Numbered from the stretch's first letter, positions 18,200 through 26,166 are shown. The stretch: 38,493 nucleotides of DNA from Geodermatophilus sp. DF01-2 (GCF_004571065.1 NZ_SPQN01000037.1:1-38493), one strand, 5' to 3'. Notes: generated by a model not told the origin, from the letters alone. Program-made: numbers and translations.

Positions 18200-19036
18200 G
18201 TGTCGACCCAGAGTGCGCACGCAGTCACCGGCCGGGCCGGGGTGGTCCGGGAGGTCCGTGCGGCCGGCCCCCTGCTCGCGGCGCTGCGCGCGCCGGTGAC
18301 CGCCCGTGGCCCCTGGCTGACCGGTGCACTGAACCTCGACGCCGCCCGCCCGTGGCCCGGCTCCCGGCCGGTTGCGGTCGTGGTGGACCCGGCGGACCTG
18401 ACGGGGCCGCCGCTGGCGCTGGCCGCCCTGGTCCTGCGCGGCGGCCCGCGGGTGACCGCCACCCTGCTCGGCGACGGTCTGCCGGTGCCCGCGGGCTTGA
18501 CACCGGCACGACTACCGGCCCGGGACGACGCCGCCGCCGAGCGACTGGCGACCGGTGTCGTGGGCCTGCTCGACCGGCTCCACCGCCCGTGGACGCTGCG
18601 GCTGACCGGCCTGCCCCTGGGCGATCCGACGCTGCGCGCGATCGGCCGGCTGCGGCCCGAGGCGGCGTTCGCGACAGCCCGCAGCGCCCGGCTGGTGGAC
18701 TCCCTCACCGGGGTCGGGGCGGTGCACCGCACCCGCGACCCTGCCGAGCTGGAGCGGTGGCTGCCGGCCCTGCTGGCCGGCGAGCCCGACCGCCGGACCC
18801 GCACCGCGCTGCGCGCGACCGCCCGGCTGCACGTCGCCATCGGCCAGCTCGAGCTCGCGGTGGTGGCCGAGGGCGACCGGCTCCGCGCCGGCCTGCTCAC
18901 CCTCCTCGACGGGCCGGACCGGCGCCCGTGGTGGGGGTGGTCCGACATCGGCGGCCTGGACACCGAGATGGGTGCCCCCGTCGGGACCCTGACGCTGCGC
19001 GGCGGCGGGCTGGCCGCCGTCCTCGGTCGGCGGTGA
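18200..19036 (+). CDS. uncharacterised protein downstream of the intron
   Basis: 278 residues from GTG 18200, not recognised. It is soluble and Leu/Ala/Arg-rich, with no signal peptide or clear membrane helix. It contains PVAVVVDPADLTGPPLALAALVLRGGPRVTATLLGDG, a second half with PAELERWLPALLAGEPDRRTRTALRATARLHVAIGQLELAVV, and the tail WWGWSDIGGLDTEMGAPVGTLTLRGGG. The start is uncertain: the frame is open upstream into the intron, no ribosome-binding site precedes GTG 18200, and the conserved-looking part begins about VVREVRAAG, so an internal GTG near 18240 is possible. It lies between whiB2 and the zincin-like gene. The intron insertion has cut it off from any transcription arriving from upstream unless that RNA is spliced. 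Confidence 0.6.
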   Translation: MSTQSAHAVTGRAGVVREVRAAGPLLAALRAPVTARGPWLTGALNLDAARPWPGSRPVAVVVDPADLTGPPLALAALVLRGGPRVTATLLGDGLPVPAGLTPARLPARDDAAAERLATGVVGLLDRLHRPWTLRLTGLPLGDPTLRAIGRLRPEAAFATARSARLVDSLTGVGAVHRTRDPAELERWLPALLAGEPDRRTRTALRATARLHVAIGQLELAVVAEGDRLRAGLLTLLDGPDRRPWWGWSDIGGLDTEMGAPVGTLTLRGGGLAAVLGRR

Positions 19037-19053
19037 CACAGGGCGGCTTCCGC

Positions 19054-19100
19054 GCCCCGGTCCGCTCCTCGCTCGCCCCTCGCTGCGATGCTCCCGGGGC
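19054..19100. terminator. hairpin between convergent genes
   Basis: GCCCCGG (19054-19060) pairs with CCGGGGC (19094-19100), between the end of the 18200 gene and the end of the convergent gene at 19103. Possibly a bidirectional terminator; the long loop lowers confidence. Confidence 0.35.
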
Positions 19101-19102
19101 TG

Positions 19103-20152
19103 TCAGCCGGCGTACCGGACGGCGTTGAGACCGGGCACGTCGACGGTGGCGGTCCGGTCGGTGCCCAGGAACAGCGTGCCCCGCGCGGCGGCCACCCCGT
19201 CGCGCACCGGTTCCGCGGGGGAGGCGGTCACGGTGAGGTCGTAGACCCGCCCCGTGTAGGCCGGAGCGGTGCCGATCGGCCGGGTGTAGGTGGGGAAGCG
19301 GCCGGTCAGCCGGAGGTCGCGGCCGTCGCGGGTCACGGTGAGGGCGGGGGAGGGCAGCTCGGCGTACTCGGTCCGCGACCGCACGCAGCCGGCCTGGGCC
19401 GGGTCGGCGGGCGGCTCGGGGGTCAGGCAGTTCCAGCTCGGCAGCCGCAGGTGGGCCAGGGCCGCTCCGCCGTCCCCGCTCGCGGTGACGCTGACCGACG
19501 GATAGGCCACCGCCGTCCCCACCGCATGGCGCTCGACGACGATCCCGCCGAACGTCAGCCGGGCCAGGACGCCGTCCTCGCCCAGCGGTACCGACCGGGC
19601 GGCCAGCGCACCGGCGCCGCCCTCGCCCGGCAGCGGGTGGGCCGGGACGCCGGGCAGCACGGTCGCGTCGGGGGGCGGCGTGGCCGTGCCGCCCGGCTGG
19701 GGGGACGCCGTGCCCGTGCCGGGCACCGGCTGGCCGAGCGGGACGCCGCCGTCGCGGGTGGCCGCCGCCACCCCGGCGATCACGGCGACGAGCACCAGCG
19801 CCGCGGCGGCCATGCCGGCCACGGCCCGGCGGCTGTCGTCCGGCGGCCCGCTGCGGGCGGTTCCGTCCTCGGGCGGGGGTGCGCCCGGCCGCGGGGCGGG
19901 CCCGGCGGGCGCAGCTGCGTCGTCGCGGGTGCCGGGTGTACCGGGCGGGGTCTCGAGGAAGCCGGGCAGGTCGTCGTCCGGCCAGCGCGGCTCCGGCCGC
20001 GCGGCGACCGGCGGACCCGGCTCCGACGCCGCCGGCGGACCCATCTGACGCCCGCGGCGGCCGGCCAGCTCGGCCGCGGCCAGGCCGGCGAGCGCGAGCA
20101 GCGCCAGGACCAGCACGACCCACGGGACGGCGGCCGGCGCGGAGGAGTCCAT
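19103..20152 (-). CDS. two-TM membrane protein with extracytoplasmic domain
   Basis: 349 residues, function not recognised. A hydrophobic segment at 11-29 is followed by a Pro/Asp/Glu-rich stretch (about 36-108), a second hydrophobic segment at 111-131, a Pro/Thr/Gly-rich linker, then a C-terminal domain (about 170-349). That domain has two cysteines (WNCLTPE, AGCVRSR) that could form a disulfide, and ends in a beta-rich region (RFPTYTRPIGTAPAYTGRVYDLTVTAS, GTLFLGTDRTATVDV). With two helices both ends would be on the same face. If the first helix is cleaved or is only a signal anchor, the C-terminal domain would be outside. It starts at ATG 20152 and ends 48 bp after the zincin-like gene, in the same direction. 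Confidence 0.75.
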   Translation of the reverse strand: MDSSAPAAVPWVVLVLALLALAGLAAAELAGRRGRQMGPPAASEPGPPVAARPEPRWPDDDLPGFLETPPGTPGTRDDAAAPAGPAPRPGAPPPEDGTARSGPPDDSRRAVAGMAAAALVLVAVIAGVAAATRDGGVPLGQPVPGTGTASPQPGGTATPPPDATVLPGVPAHPLPGEGGAGALAARSVPLGEDGVLARLTFGGIVVERHAVGTAVAYPSVSVTASGDGGAALAHLRLPSWNCLTPEPPADPAQAGCVRSRTEYAELPSPALTVTRDGRDLRLTGRFPTYTRPIGTAPAYTGRVYDLTVTASPAEPVRDGVAAARGTLFLGTDRTATVDVPGLNAVRYAG

Positions 20153-20200
20153 CGCGGCAGAGCATCGCAGCCCCCACGGCCACCGCCGCGCAGACGGCCC

Positions 20201-20656
20201 TCAGCCGGTGGGGTCGATCTCCTCCGGGTCGCGGCCGAGCAGCACGGCGACCTGGTCGACGACGACGTCGCGCACCAGGTCGGCGAGGTCGTCCCGGTCG
20301 TGCGCGCGCAGCTCCAGCGGCCGTCGGTAGACGACGATCCGCGGCGGCACCTCCCGGGCGCCGTCCCGGTGCGCAGGCAGCACGCGGGCCAGCGGCACGC
20401 TGCCGTCGTCGAGCACGTCGGCGTCGAGAACGACCTCGTCGGAGCTGGTGTGCTCCACCCAGGGCACGTCCTCGACGGCGAACTCGACGCCGGCGAGCTC
20501 CCTCTCCCACCGGCGCTCGAGGTCCTCGACCGCGTCGAGCACCAGGTCGTCGAACTGCTCGGCGCGGCTGCGGGCCAGGGGGACGCCGTCGGGGACCAGG
20601 CGCCCGCGCAGGCCCCGGCCGTGCCGGTCGCGGCGGGAACGGGCAGGTCGGCTCAT
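20201..20656 (-). CDS. zincin-like family protein without HExxH (Rv3259 type)
   Basis: 151 residues. Length, the RSRAEQFDDLVLDAVEDLERRW helix, the VARVLPA and PPRIVVYRRPLELRA strands and the C-terminal ending DPEEIDPTG match the metallopeptidase-like family found next to whiB2 in mycobacteria. True members of the parent zincin family carry HExxH in the last helix. Here that place reads DLVRDVVVDQVAVLLG, with no His-Glu pair, so zinc peptidase activity is unlikely; a structural or regulatory role is inferred. It starts at ATG 20656, 10 nt from a TACGCT -10 on the minus strand (20667-20672), and is divergent from the DUF3499 gene. Confidence 0.75.
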   Translation of the reverse strand: MSRPARSRRDRHGRGLRGRLVPDGVPLARSRAEQFDDLVLDAVEDLERRWERELAGVEFAVEDVPWVEHTSSDEVVLDADVLDDGSVPLARVLPAHRDGAREVPPRIVVYRRPLELRAHDRDDLADLVRDVVVDQVAVLLGRDPEEIDPTG

Positions 20657-20666
20657 GACGGGTGCG

Positions 20667-20672
20667 AGCGTA
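20667..20672 (-). promoter_or_regulatory. -10 element for the zincin-like gene
   Basis: On the minus strand TACGCT, 10 nt, then ATG 20656. The leader is absent or very short. Confidence 0.4.
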
Positions 20673-20819
20673 CGGCCGGGGGTGCCGGGAGTGCGCCCGG
20701 TGCGGGGCTCCGGCCGGCCGTCCGTCGATGCCCACGGGGCCGTCGTGCAGGATGGGGCTCCTGCTCCGCGCCGGACACCGATCCCGGTGCGCCTGGTGCC
20801 AACGACCCGGGTACGCGTC

Positions 20820-20825
20820 TACTGT
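20820..20825 (+). promoter_or_regulatory. -10 element for the DUF3499 gene
   Basis: TACTGT, predicted transcription start near 20832, then a GAGGA ribosome-binding site (20836-20840) 6 nt before GTG 20847. Confidence 0.4.
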
Positions 20826-20846
20826 GCGTTGCGTGAGGAACCGGTG

Positions 20847-21197
20847 GTGAGGCAGTCACGTCGCTGCTCGCGCAGCGGCTGCGCTCAACCGGCGGCAGCG
20901 ACCTTGACCTACGTGTACGCGGAGTCGACCGCTGTCGTCGGCCCGTTGGCGACGTTCTCGGAGCCGCACAGCTACGACCTCTGCGAGTTCCACGCCGAGC
21001 GGCTGACCGTGCCGCGTGGCTGGGAGGTCGTCCGGCACGAGATCGACGTCGAGGACTCCGGCCCGACCGGGGACGACCTGCTGGCCCTGGCCGACGCCGT
21101 CCGCGAGGCGGCCCGGCCCGAGCCCCCGCGCAACCCCGCCGACGACGGCCGCGGCACCCGCCGCGGCCACCTGCGGGTCCTCCCCGACATCACCTGA
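20847..21197 (+). CDS. DUF3499 family protein
   Basis: 116 residues from GTG 20847 (GTG 20844 adds one). The small actinobacterial DUF3499 family normally sits beside whiB2 and phosphomannomutase, as here. Cys7, Cys12 (RCSRSGC), Cys46 and His49 (LCEFHAERL) look like a zinc-binding site: C-x4-C then C-x2-H. The core TLTYVYAESTAVVGPLATFSEPHSYDLCEFHAERLTVPRGWEVVRH is typical, while the C-terminal 45 residues are acidic or Pro-rich and variable. The function is unknown; a link to envelope or division genes is suggested only by context. A 46-bp tandem repeat and hairpin element follow the stop. Confidence 0.8.
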   Translation: MRQSRRCSRSGCAQPAAATLTYVYAESTAVVGPLATFSEPHSYDLCEFHAERLTVPRGWEVVRHEIDVEDSGPTGDDLLALADAVREAARPEPPRNPADDGRGTRRGHLRVLPDIT

Positions 21198-21210
21198 AGA
21201 CCCCACCCGG

Positions 21211-21356
21211 CCCCGTCCAGAGGCTCGCGCCGAGCGTGGTGACGTACTGGGGTGGCCACCGTTCAGGGGCTCGCGCCGAGCGTGGTGACGTACTGGGGTG
21301 GCCACCGTTCAGGGACCCGCGCCGAGCCTGCGAGGCGTGGGGAGAAGGGTGGTCCT
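21211..21356. repeat. dispersed hairpin element, copy D, with internal 46-bp tandem repeat
   Basis: Starts GGCCCCGTCC 13 nt after the DUF3499 stop and ends GGTGGTCCTT. The interior has two full 46-bp units (starting 21223 and 21269) and a partial third. Each unit carries CTCGCGCCGAGCGTGGTGACG and GTGGCCACCGTTCA. The final GGCCACC pairs with the terminal GGTGGTCC. It looks like a copy of the 56-bp element enlarged by local duplication. Confidence 0.7.
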
Positions 21357-21364
21357 TATAGGGT
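21357..21364 (+). promoter_or_regulatory. possible -10 for the phosphomannomutase operon
   Basis: TATAGGGT directly after copy D, about 58 bp before ATG 21422. It overlaps two possible hexamers (TATAGG and TAGGGT). No clear -35. Confidence 0.35.
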
Positions 21365-21421
21365 CTGTCGGCGCCGCGGGCCGGGGAGTCGGCGGCGGCT
21401 CCGGCGAGGGTGAGCAGGGTG

Positions 21422-22783
21422 ATGGGTCTCTCTTCGATCATCAAGGCCTACGACGTCCGCGGCGTCGTCCCCGACGAGTGGGACGAGGACGTCGCCCGCC
21501 GGATCGGCGCCGCCTTCGCCGAGCTGGTGGCCGGTGAGAGCGGGGCGACGGCGGTCGTGACCGCGCACGACATGCGCGAGTCGTCGGTGCCGCTGTCCCG
21601 GGCCTTCGCCGAGGGCGTGCTCGGCCGCGGTGTCGACGTCGTCGAGGCCGGGCTCGGCTCCACCGACCTGCTCTACTTCGCCTCCGGCTCCCTCGACGTC
21701 CCGGGGGCGATGTTCACCGCCAGCCACAACCCGGCCCGGTACAACGGCATCAAGCTCTGCCGGGCCGGCGCCACCCCGGTCGGGCAGGACTCGGGGCTGG
21801 CCACCCTCCGCGAGTGGGCGGAGCGGGACGGCTACGACCGGGTGCCCGAGCGGACGGCGACGATCAGTCAGCGCGACCTGCTCGGTGACTACGCCGCCCA
21901 CCTGCGCTCCCTGGTCGACCTCTCGGCCATCCGCCCGCTGCGGGTCGTCGTCGACGCCGGCAACGGCATGGGCGGGCACACCGTGCCGGTGGTGCTGGCC
22001 GACCTCCCGCTGGAGGTCCTGCCGCTGTACTTCGAGCTCGACGGCTCCTTCCCCAACCACGAGGCCAACCCGCTGGAGCCGGCCAACCTGGTCGACCTTC
22101 AGGCCGAGGTCCGCCGCACCGGCGCCGACCTCGGGCTGGCCTTCGACGGCGACGCCGACCGGGTCTTCGTCGTCGACGAGCGCGGCGAGCCGGTCAGCCC
22201 CTCGGCGATCACCGCGCTGGTCGCCGTCCGGGAGCTGGCCAAGGGCAGGGGGACGACGGTCATCCACAACCTGATCACCTCGCGCGCCGTCCCGGAGATC
22301 GTCCGCGAGCACGGCGGCGAGCCGGTGCGCACCCGCGTCGGGCACTCCTTCATCAAGGCCGAGATGGCCCGCACGGACGCCGTCTTCGGCGGAGAGCACT
22401 CCGCGCACTACTACTTCCGCGACTTCTGGCGGGCCGACACCGGCATGCTCGCCGCCATGCACGTGCTCGCCGCGCTGGGCGAGCAGAGCCGACCGCTGTC
22501 GGAGCTGACCGCCGGCTACACCCGCTACGCCGCCTCGGGCGAGGTCAACTCGACCGTCGACGACGCCGCCGGCCGCACGAAGGCGGTGCGGGAGGCCTTC
22601 GACGGGCAGGACGGCGTCACCGTCGACGAGCTCGACGGGCTGACCGTCGACCTGCCCGACGGCTCGTGGTTCAACCTGCGGGCCAGCAACACCGAGCCGC
22701 TGCTGCGGCTCAACGTCGAGGCGCCGGACGAGGCGCGGATGACCGAACTGCGGGATCGAGTGCTGGAGTTGGTGCGCGCATGA
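21422..22783 (+). CDS. manB: phosphomannomutase/phosphoglucomutase
   Basis: 453 residues from ATG 21422 (GTG 21410 would add four). Interconverts mannose-6-P and mannose-1-P, between ManA and ManC in GDP-mannose synthesis. The phosphoserine loop FTASHNPARYNGIK has catalytic Ser101, the metal loop is DGDADR at 242-247, the sugar-binding loop is GEHSAHYYFRDF, and the phosphate-binding loop RASNTEPLLRLNVEA is near the C-terminus. All four domains of the alpha-D-phosphohexomutase family are present. The stop overlaps the next start (ATGA at 22780), beginning a three-gene coupled operon. It is known as pmmA or manB in mycobacteria. Confidence 0.95.
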   Translation: MGLSSIIKAYDVRGVVPDEWDEDVARRIGAAFAELVAGESGATAVVTAHDMRESSVPLSRAFAEGVLGRGVDVVEAGLGSTDLLYFASGSLDVPGAMFTASHNPARYNGIKLCRAGATPVGQDSGLATLREWAERDGYDRVPERTATISQRDLLGDYAAHLRSLVDLSAIRPLRVVVDAGNGMGGHTVPVVLADLPLEVLPLYFELDGSFPNHEANPLEPANLVDLQAEVRRTGADLGLAFDGDADRVFVVDERGEPVSPSAITALVAVRELAKGRGTTVIHNLITSRAVPEIVREHGGEPVRTRVGHSFIKAEMARTDAVFGGEHSAHYYFRDFWRADTGMLAAMHVLAALGEQSRPLSELTAGYTRYAASGEVNSTVDDAAGRTKAVREAFDGQDGVTVDELDGLTVDLPDGSWFNLRASNTEPLLRLNVEAPDEARMTELRDRVLELVRA

Positions 22784-22989
22784 CCACGTCGAGCGGACCG
22801 CTGGGCCTGGACCCGGCCCTGCTGGAGATCCTCGCCTGCCCCGACACCCACCACAGCCCGCTGACGGTGGACGAGGCGGCGAGCGAGCTGGTGTGCAGCA
22901 CCTGCGACCGGGCCTTCCCGGTGCGCGACGGCATCCCGGTGCTGCTGCTGGACGAGGCTCGGCACCGCGGTGGGGGTGGGACTCCGTGA
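22780..22989 (+). CDS. Trm112-like small zinc-ribbon protein
   Basis: 69 residues. LLEILACPDTHHSPLTVDE...ELVCSTCDRAFPVRDGIPVLLLDEAR is the Trm112/YcaR fold, which in eukaryotes activates methyltransferases. Cys20, Cys39 and Cys42 are present, but the second cysteine of the usual CPxC is replaced (CPDT), so a full four-cysteine zinc site is not visible. Its bacterial role is unknown. It overlaps phosphomannomutase by ATGA and TobH by GTGA, so all three are translationally coupled. Confidence 0.85.
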   Translation: MTTSSGPLGLDPALLEILACPDTHHSPLTVDEAASELVCSTCDRAFPVRDGIPVLLLDEARHRGGGGTP

Positions 22990-24131
22990 CGTCGCCGGAG
23001 CTGGCCGAGGAGGTCCTCGACGACCTCGGAGTGCTGCGCGCCCGCGACCCGCGCGGCCTGCTCCCCGCGGTCGCCGGCGCCGGCGCGCAGGTCCGCGAGA
23101 CCGCCCGACTGACCGAGGAGGCCGACCTCGAGCGGGTCACCGCGGGCGGCCGGCCGCGCGGGCTGGTCATCGTCGCCCGCCGGGAGGGGGCGGTGGCGGC
23201 GTCGGTGCTGCGGGCGCTGCTCGGGCCGGCCAGCCCGGTCACCGTGGACGTGGTCCCCGGGCCCGACCTGCCGGTGTGGACCGGTCCCAGCGACATCGCC
23301 GTCGTCGCCACCCGCACCGGCGCCGGCCGCTACGCGGTGACCCCCGCGTACGAGGCGGCCCGTCGCGGCGTAACGCTGTTGGGCATCGGTGCGGAGGACG
23401 CCCCGCTGCGCGCCGCCTGCTCCACCGCCCGCGCGCCCTACGTGCCGCTGCCGCGCTCGCGGGTGCGGCACACCACCCTGTGGTCGCTGCTCACCCCGCT
23501 GCTCCAGCTCGCGGTCGACCTCGACCTGCTGTCGGAGGGGGTAGCCGATCTGGAGGCGATCGCCGCGGCCCTCGACGAGGTCGCCACCGAGTGCGGGCCG
23601 GCCCGGGAGTCCTTCGCCAACCCGGCCAAGACGCTGGCGCTCGAGCTGCTCGACGCGCTGCCGGTGATCGCCGCCGAGGGGCCGTTGGCCGGCACCGCCG
23701 CCACCCGGATCGCCGACCAGCTGGCGACGCTGGCCGGGCTGCCGGTCACCGGCTTCCGGATGCCCGACCAGCGGGTCGCCGCCTGCGCCGTCCTGCGCGG
23801 CCCGCTGGCCCCTCAGGGCGGGGACGACGACTTCTTCCGCGACCGCGCCGAGGACACCGACCGGAGGCTGCGGCTGCTCACCGTCCGCGACCCCGACGCC
23901 GGCGAGCACGACGGCGCGGGAGAGCGCGAACCCCGCTCCGCCCGTGAGGCGCTGTCGGAGGCGCTGCGCACCGCCGCGGCGTCCAACGTGCCGGTGAGTG
24001 GGCTGGCCGAGCACGGGGAACCGCAGCGCTACGGCCGCCTGCCGCGGCTGGCCCGCCAGCTCGCGGTGGCCGACTTCACCGCCGTCTACCTGGCACTGGC
24101 CCTCGACACGGAGCGGTCCGCCTCGCCGTGA
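22986..24131 (+). CDS. TobH-like SIS-domain protein (phosphoglucose/phosphomannose isomerase-like)
   Basis: 381 residues from GTG 22986. It resembles the mycobacterial protein between phosphomannomutase and manA (Rv3256c, called TobH-like). A SIS sugar-phosphate isomerase fold is suggested by RGLVIVARREGAVAASVLRALLG and by VVATRTGAGRYAVTPAYEAARRGVTLLGIG, followed by an all-helical second half with RQLAVADFTAVYLALAL at the end. The related archaeal enzymes isomerise glucose-6-P and mannose-6-P, but activity in this actinobacterial branch is not established. The start overlaps the Trm112-like gene's stop (GTGA), and the frame open upstream to 22893 is a shadow. Confidence 0.85.
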   Translation: MTSPELAEEVLDDLGVLRARDPRGLLPAVAGAGAQVRETARLTEEADLERVTAGGRPRGLVIVARREGAVAASVLRALLGPASPVTVDVVPGPDLPVWTGPSDIAVVATRTGAGRYAVTPAYEAARRGVTLLGIGAEDAPLRAACSTARAPYVPLPRSRVRHTTLWSLLTPLLQLAVDLDLLSEGVADLEAIAAALDEVATECGPARESFANPAKTLALELLDALPVIAAEGPLAGTAATRIADQLATLAGLPVTGFRMPDQRVAACAVLRGPLAPQGGDDDFFRDRAEDTDRRLRLLTVRDPDAGEHDGAGEREPRSAREALSEALRTAAASNVPVSGLAEHGEPQRYGRLPRLARQLAVADFTAVYLALALDTERSASP

Positions 24132-24189
24132 GCATCGACACCCGGGCGGCCGCCGCCGGAGGCGCCCGGCCGGGCGGACAGTGGGGGAC

Positions 24190-25932
24190 ATGAGCCGCAC
24201 GCAGCTGTCGCCGGACCGCAGGCGGGCCGACCGGGCCCGGCTGGTCGACGAGGTCGTCGACGTGCTCGTCATCGGCGGTGGGGTGACCGGCGCCGGGGTC
24301 GCCCTCGACGCGGCCAGCCGGGGCCTCTCGGTCGGCCTGCTGGAGGCCCGGGACTGGGCGGCCGGCACGTCCAGCCGGTCGAGCAAGCTAATCCACGGCG
24401 GGCTGCGCTACCTCGAGCAGCTGGCCTTCCCGCTGGTCCGGGAGGCGCTGCACGAGCGGGCACGGCTGGTGCAGACCATCGCCCCCCACCTGGTCCGCCC
24501 GCTGCCGTTCCTGCTGCCGCTGACCGCACCTGCCTGGCAGCGGGCGTACTACGGGGCGGGCGTGGCGCTGTACGACGTCCTCGGTGCCGCTCTGGACGCC
24601 GACCGCGGCATGCCCGCCCACCGGCACCTGTCCCGGCGGGCCACGGTGGCCGCCTTCCCGGGACTCCGGGAGGACGCGGTCGTCGGCGCCATCCGCTACT
24701 GGGACGCCCAGGTCGACGACGCCCGGCACACCCTCGCCGTCGTCCGGACGGCGGCCGGCTACGGGGCCCGGGTGCTCTCCAGTGCCCGCGTGACCGGGCT
24801 GCTGCGGGACGGGGACGGCGCCCGCGCGCCGGTCGTCGGGGTGCGGGTCGCCGACCTGGCCGACGGCTCGGCCTTCTCCGTGCGGGCGCGCAGCGTCGTG
24901 GCCGCCACCGGGGTGTGGAGCGACGACGTCGGCGCGATGCTCGGCGACACCGCGCCGAGCCTGCGGGTGCGCGCCTCCAAGGGCGTGCACCTGGTGCTGC
25001 CGCGCTCGTCGATCGACGGGGGCGACCTGCCCGAGGGGCAGCGGAACGGGCTCATCCTGCGGACGCCGACCAGCGTGCTGTTCGTCATCCCCTGGGGCGA
25101 GCAGTGGATCGTCGGCACCACCGACACCCCGTGGAAGCTCGACCGCGCGCACCCGGCGGCCAGCAGCGCCGACATCGGCTACCTGCTCGACCAGCTCAAC
25201 CGGGTGCTAGCCCGGCCGGTTCCCGCCGAGGCGGTCGTCGGCGTCTACGCGGGGCTGCGGCCACTGCTGGCCGGGGAGGCCGATCAGACCAGCCGGCTCT
25301 CCCGCGAGCACGCCGTCGTCACCCCGGCTCCCGGGCTGGTCCTCGTCGCGGGCGGCAAGTACACGACCTACCGGGTGATGGCGGCCGACGCCGTCGACGC
25401 GGCGACCGCGGGCCTGCCGGGCGTGCCGCCGTCGCGGACGGCCCACCTGCCGCTGGTCGGCGCGCACCGCTGGGACACCGTCCGCGGCAGCGCACCGCAG
25501 ATGGCCGCCGCCAGCGGCCTGCCCGAGGCCGCCGTCGACCGGCTGCTGCACCGGCACGGCGACCGGGTGGGGGAGGTGCTCGACCTGGTGCGTGCCGACC
25601 CGGCGCTGGGCCGGCCGCTGCCGGGGGCGCCGGCGCACCTGGCCGCCGAGGTGGTGCACGCCGTCACCGTCGAGGGGGCGCTGCACCTCGACGACGTCCT
25701 CACCCGTCGCACCCGCATCTCCATCGCCACCCCGCACCGTGGCACGGAGTCGGCGACGGCGGTGGCCGAGCTCATGGCCGGCCCGCTGGGCTGGGACGCC
25801 GAGCGCACCGCCCGCGAGGTGGCGCACTACACGGCGCGTGTGGAGGCCGAGCGCGAGTCGCAGCGGATGCCCGACGACCGCACCGCGGACGCCGCCCGGC
25901 TGGGCGCCCCCGACGTCCGGACGGCGGTCTGA
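24190..25932 (+). CDS. glpD: FAD-dependent glycerol-3-phosphate dehydrogenase
   Basis: 580 residues from ATG 24190, with GTGGGGGA as ribosome-binding site. Oxidises sn-glycerol-3-phosphate to dihydroxyacetone phosphate at the membrane and passes electrons to quinone. The FAD motif VLVIGGGVTGAGVALDAASRG (GGGVTGAG at 29-36) is followed by GTSSRSSKLIHGGLRYLE, the GlpD signature. RYWDAQVDDARHTLAVVRTA, FVIPWGEQWIVGTTDTPW, AGLRPLL and VAGGKYTTYRVMAADAVD follow. The C-terminal helical cap domain (about 410-560) is present. It lies 58 bp after TobH; no glpF or glpK is nearby. In the recalled mycobacterial order no glpD lies between TobH and manA. Confidence 0.93.
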   Translation: MSRTQLSPDRRRADRARLVDEVVDVLVIGGGVTGAGVALDAASRGLSVGLLEARDWAAGTSSRSSKLIHGGLRYLEQLAFPLVREALHERARLVQTIAPHLVRPLPFLLPLTAPAWQRAYYGAGVALYDVLGAALDADRGMPAHRHLSRRATVAAFPGLREDAVVGAIRYWDAQVDDARHTLAVVRTAAGYGARVLSSARVTGLLRDGDGARAPVVGVRVADLADGSAFSVRARSVVAATGVWSDDVGAMLGDTAPSLRVRASKGVHLVLPRSSIDGGDLPEGQRNGLILRTPTSVLFVIPWGEQWIVGTTDTPWKLDRAHPAASSADIGYLLDQLNRVLARPVPAEAVVGVYAGLRPLLAGEADQTSRLSREHAVVTPAPGLVLVAGGKYTTYRVMAADAVDAATAGLPGVPPSRTAHLPLVGAHRWDTVRGSAPQMAAASGLPEAAVDRLLHRHGDRVGEVLDLVRADPALGRPLPGAPAHLAAEVVHAVTVEGALHLDDVLTRRTRISIATPHRGTESATAVAELMAGPLGWDAERTAREVAHYTARVEAERESQRMPDDRTADAARLGAPDVRTAV

Positions 25933-26002
25933 CCCGTCCCGCACCACCCGTCACGACCCCCGCACCCGGCGCAGCAGCCGCGGCGCGCGGCGCGCGCGTC
26001 GG

Positions 26003-26008
26003 TAGCCT
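26003..26008 (+). promoter_or_regulatory. -10 element for the leader ORF and YfhO-like gene
   Basis: TAGCCT, 8 nt, then ATG 26017. The TAGCCTCG...ATG arrangement is the same as in front of manA (28546-28560). Confidence 0.5.
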
Positions 26009-26016
26009 CGAACGCG

Positions 26017-26166
26017 ATGTGGCATGGGGAGGACCCTGTGTGCCGCCGCTCGTGGACGCTCGCACGGTCGTGCCGGGCGCCCGGGTGGGCGCGCGTGGTG
26101 AATCGGCCCCTACTCCGGTCCCGGGGGTGCCGACGCGACGGAGAGGACGGGGGAACGTCCCGGTGA
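26017..26166 (+). CDS. leaderless 49-residue upstream ORF (leader peptide candidate)
   Basis: ATG 26017 lies 8 nt after a TAGCCT -10. The 49-codon frame ends at TGA 26164-26166, overlapping the GTG of the next gene as GTGA. The peptide starts MWHGEDPVCRRSW and is rich in Arg (11), with three Cys and four Trp. It has no hydrophobic segment and no known domain. Roles could be coupling translation into the membrane protein gene or attenuation sensing charged Arg, Cys or Trp tRNA. It may also simply be a chance frame. Support is the promoter spacing plus the exact start-stop overlap. Confidence 0.45.
   Translation: MWHGEDPVCRRSWTLARSCRAPGWARVVNRPLLRSRGCRRDGEDGGTSR

Noticed and set aside
24915-26162. 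N-terminal part of a 1172-codon frame leading into the YfhO-like gene
   Set aside because: Covers glpD in another frame; the Arg/Gly/Pro-rich translation is a shadow. The real start is taken as GTG 26163.
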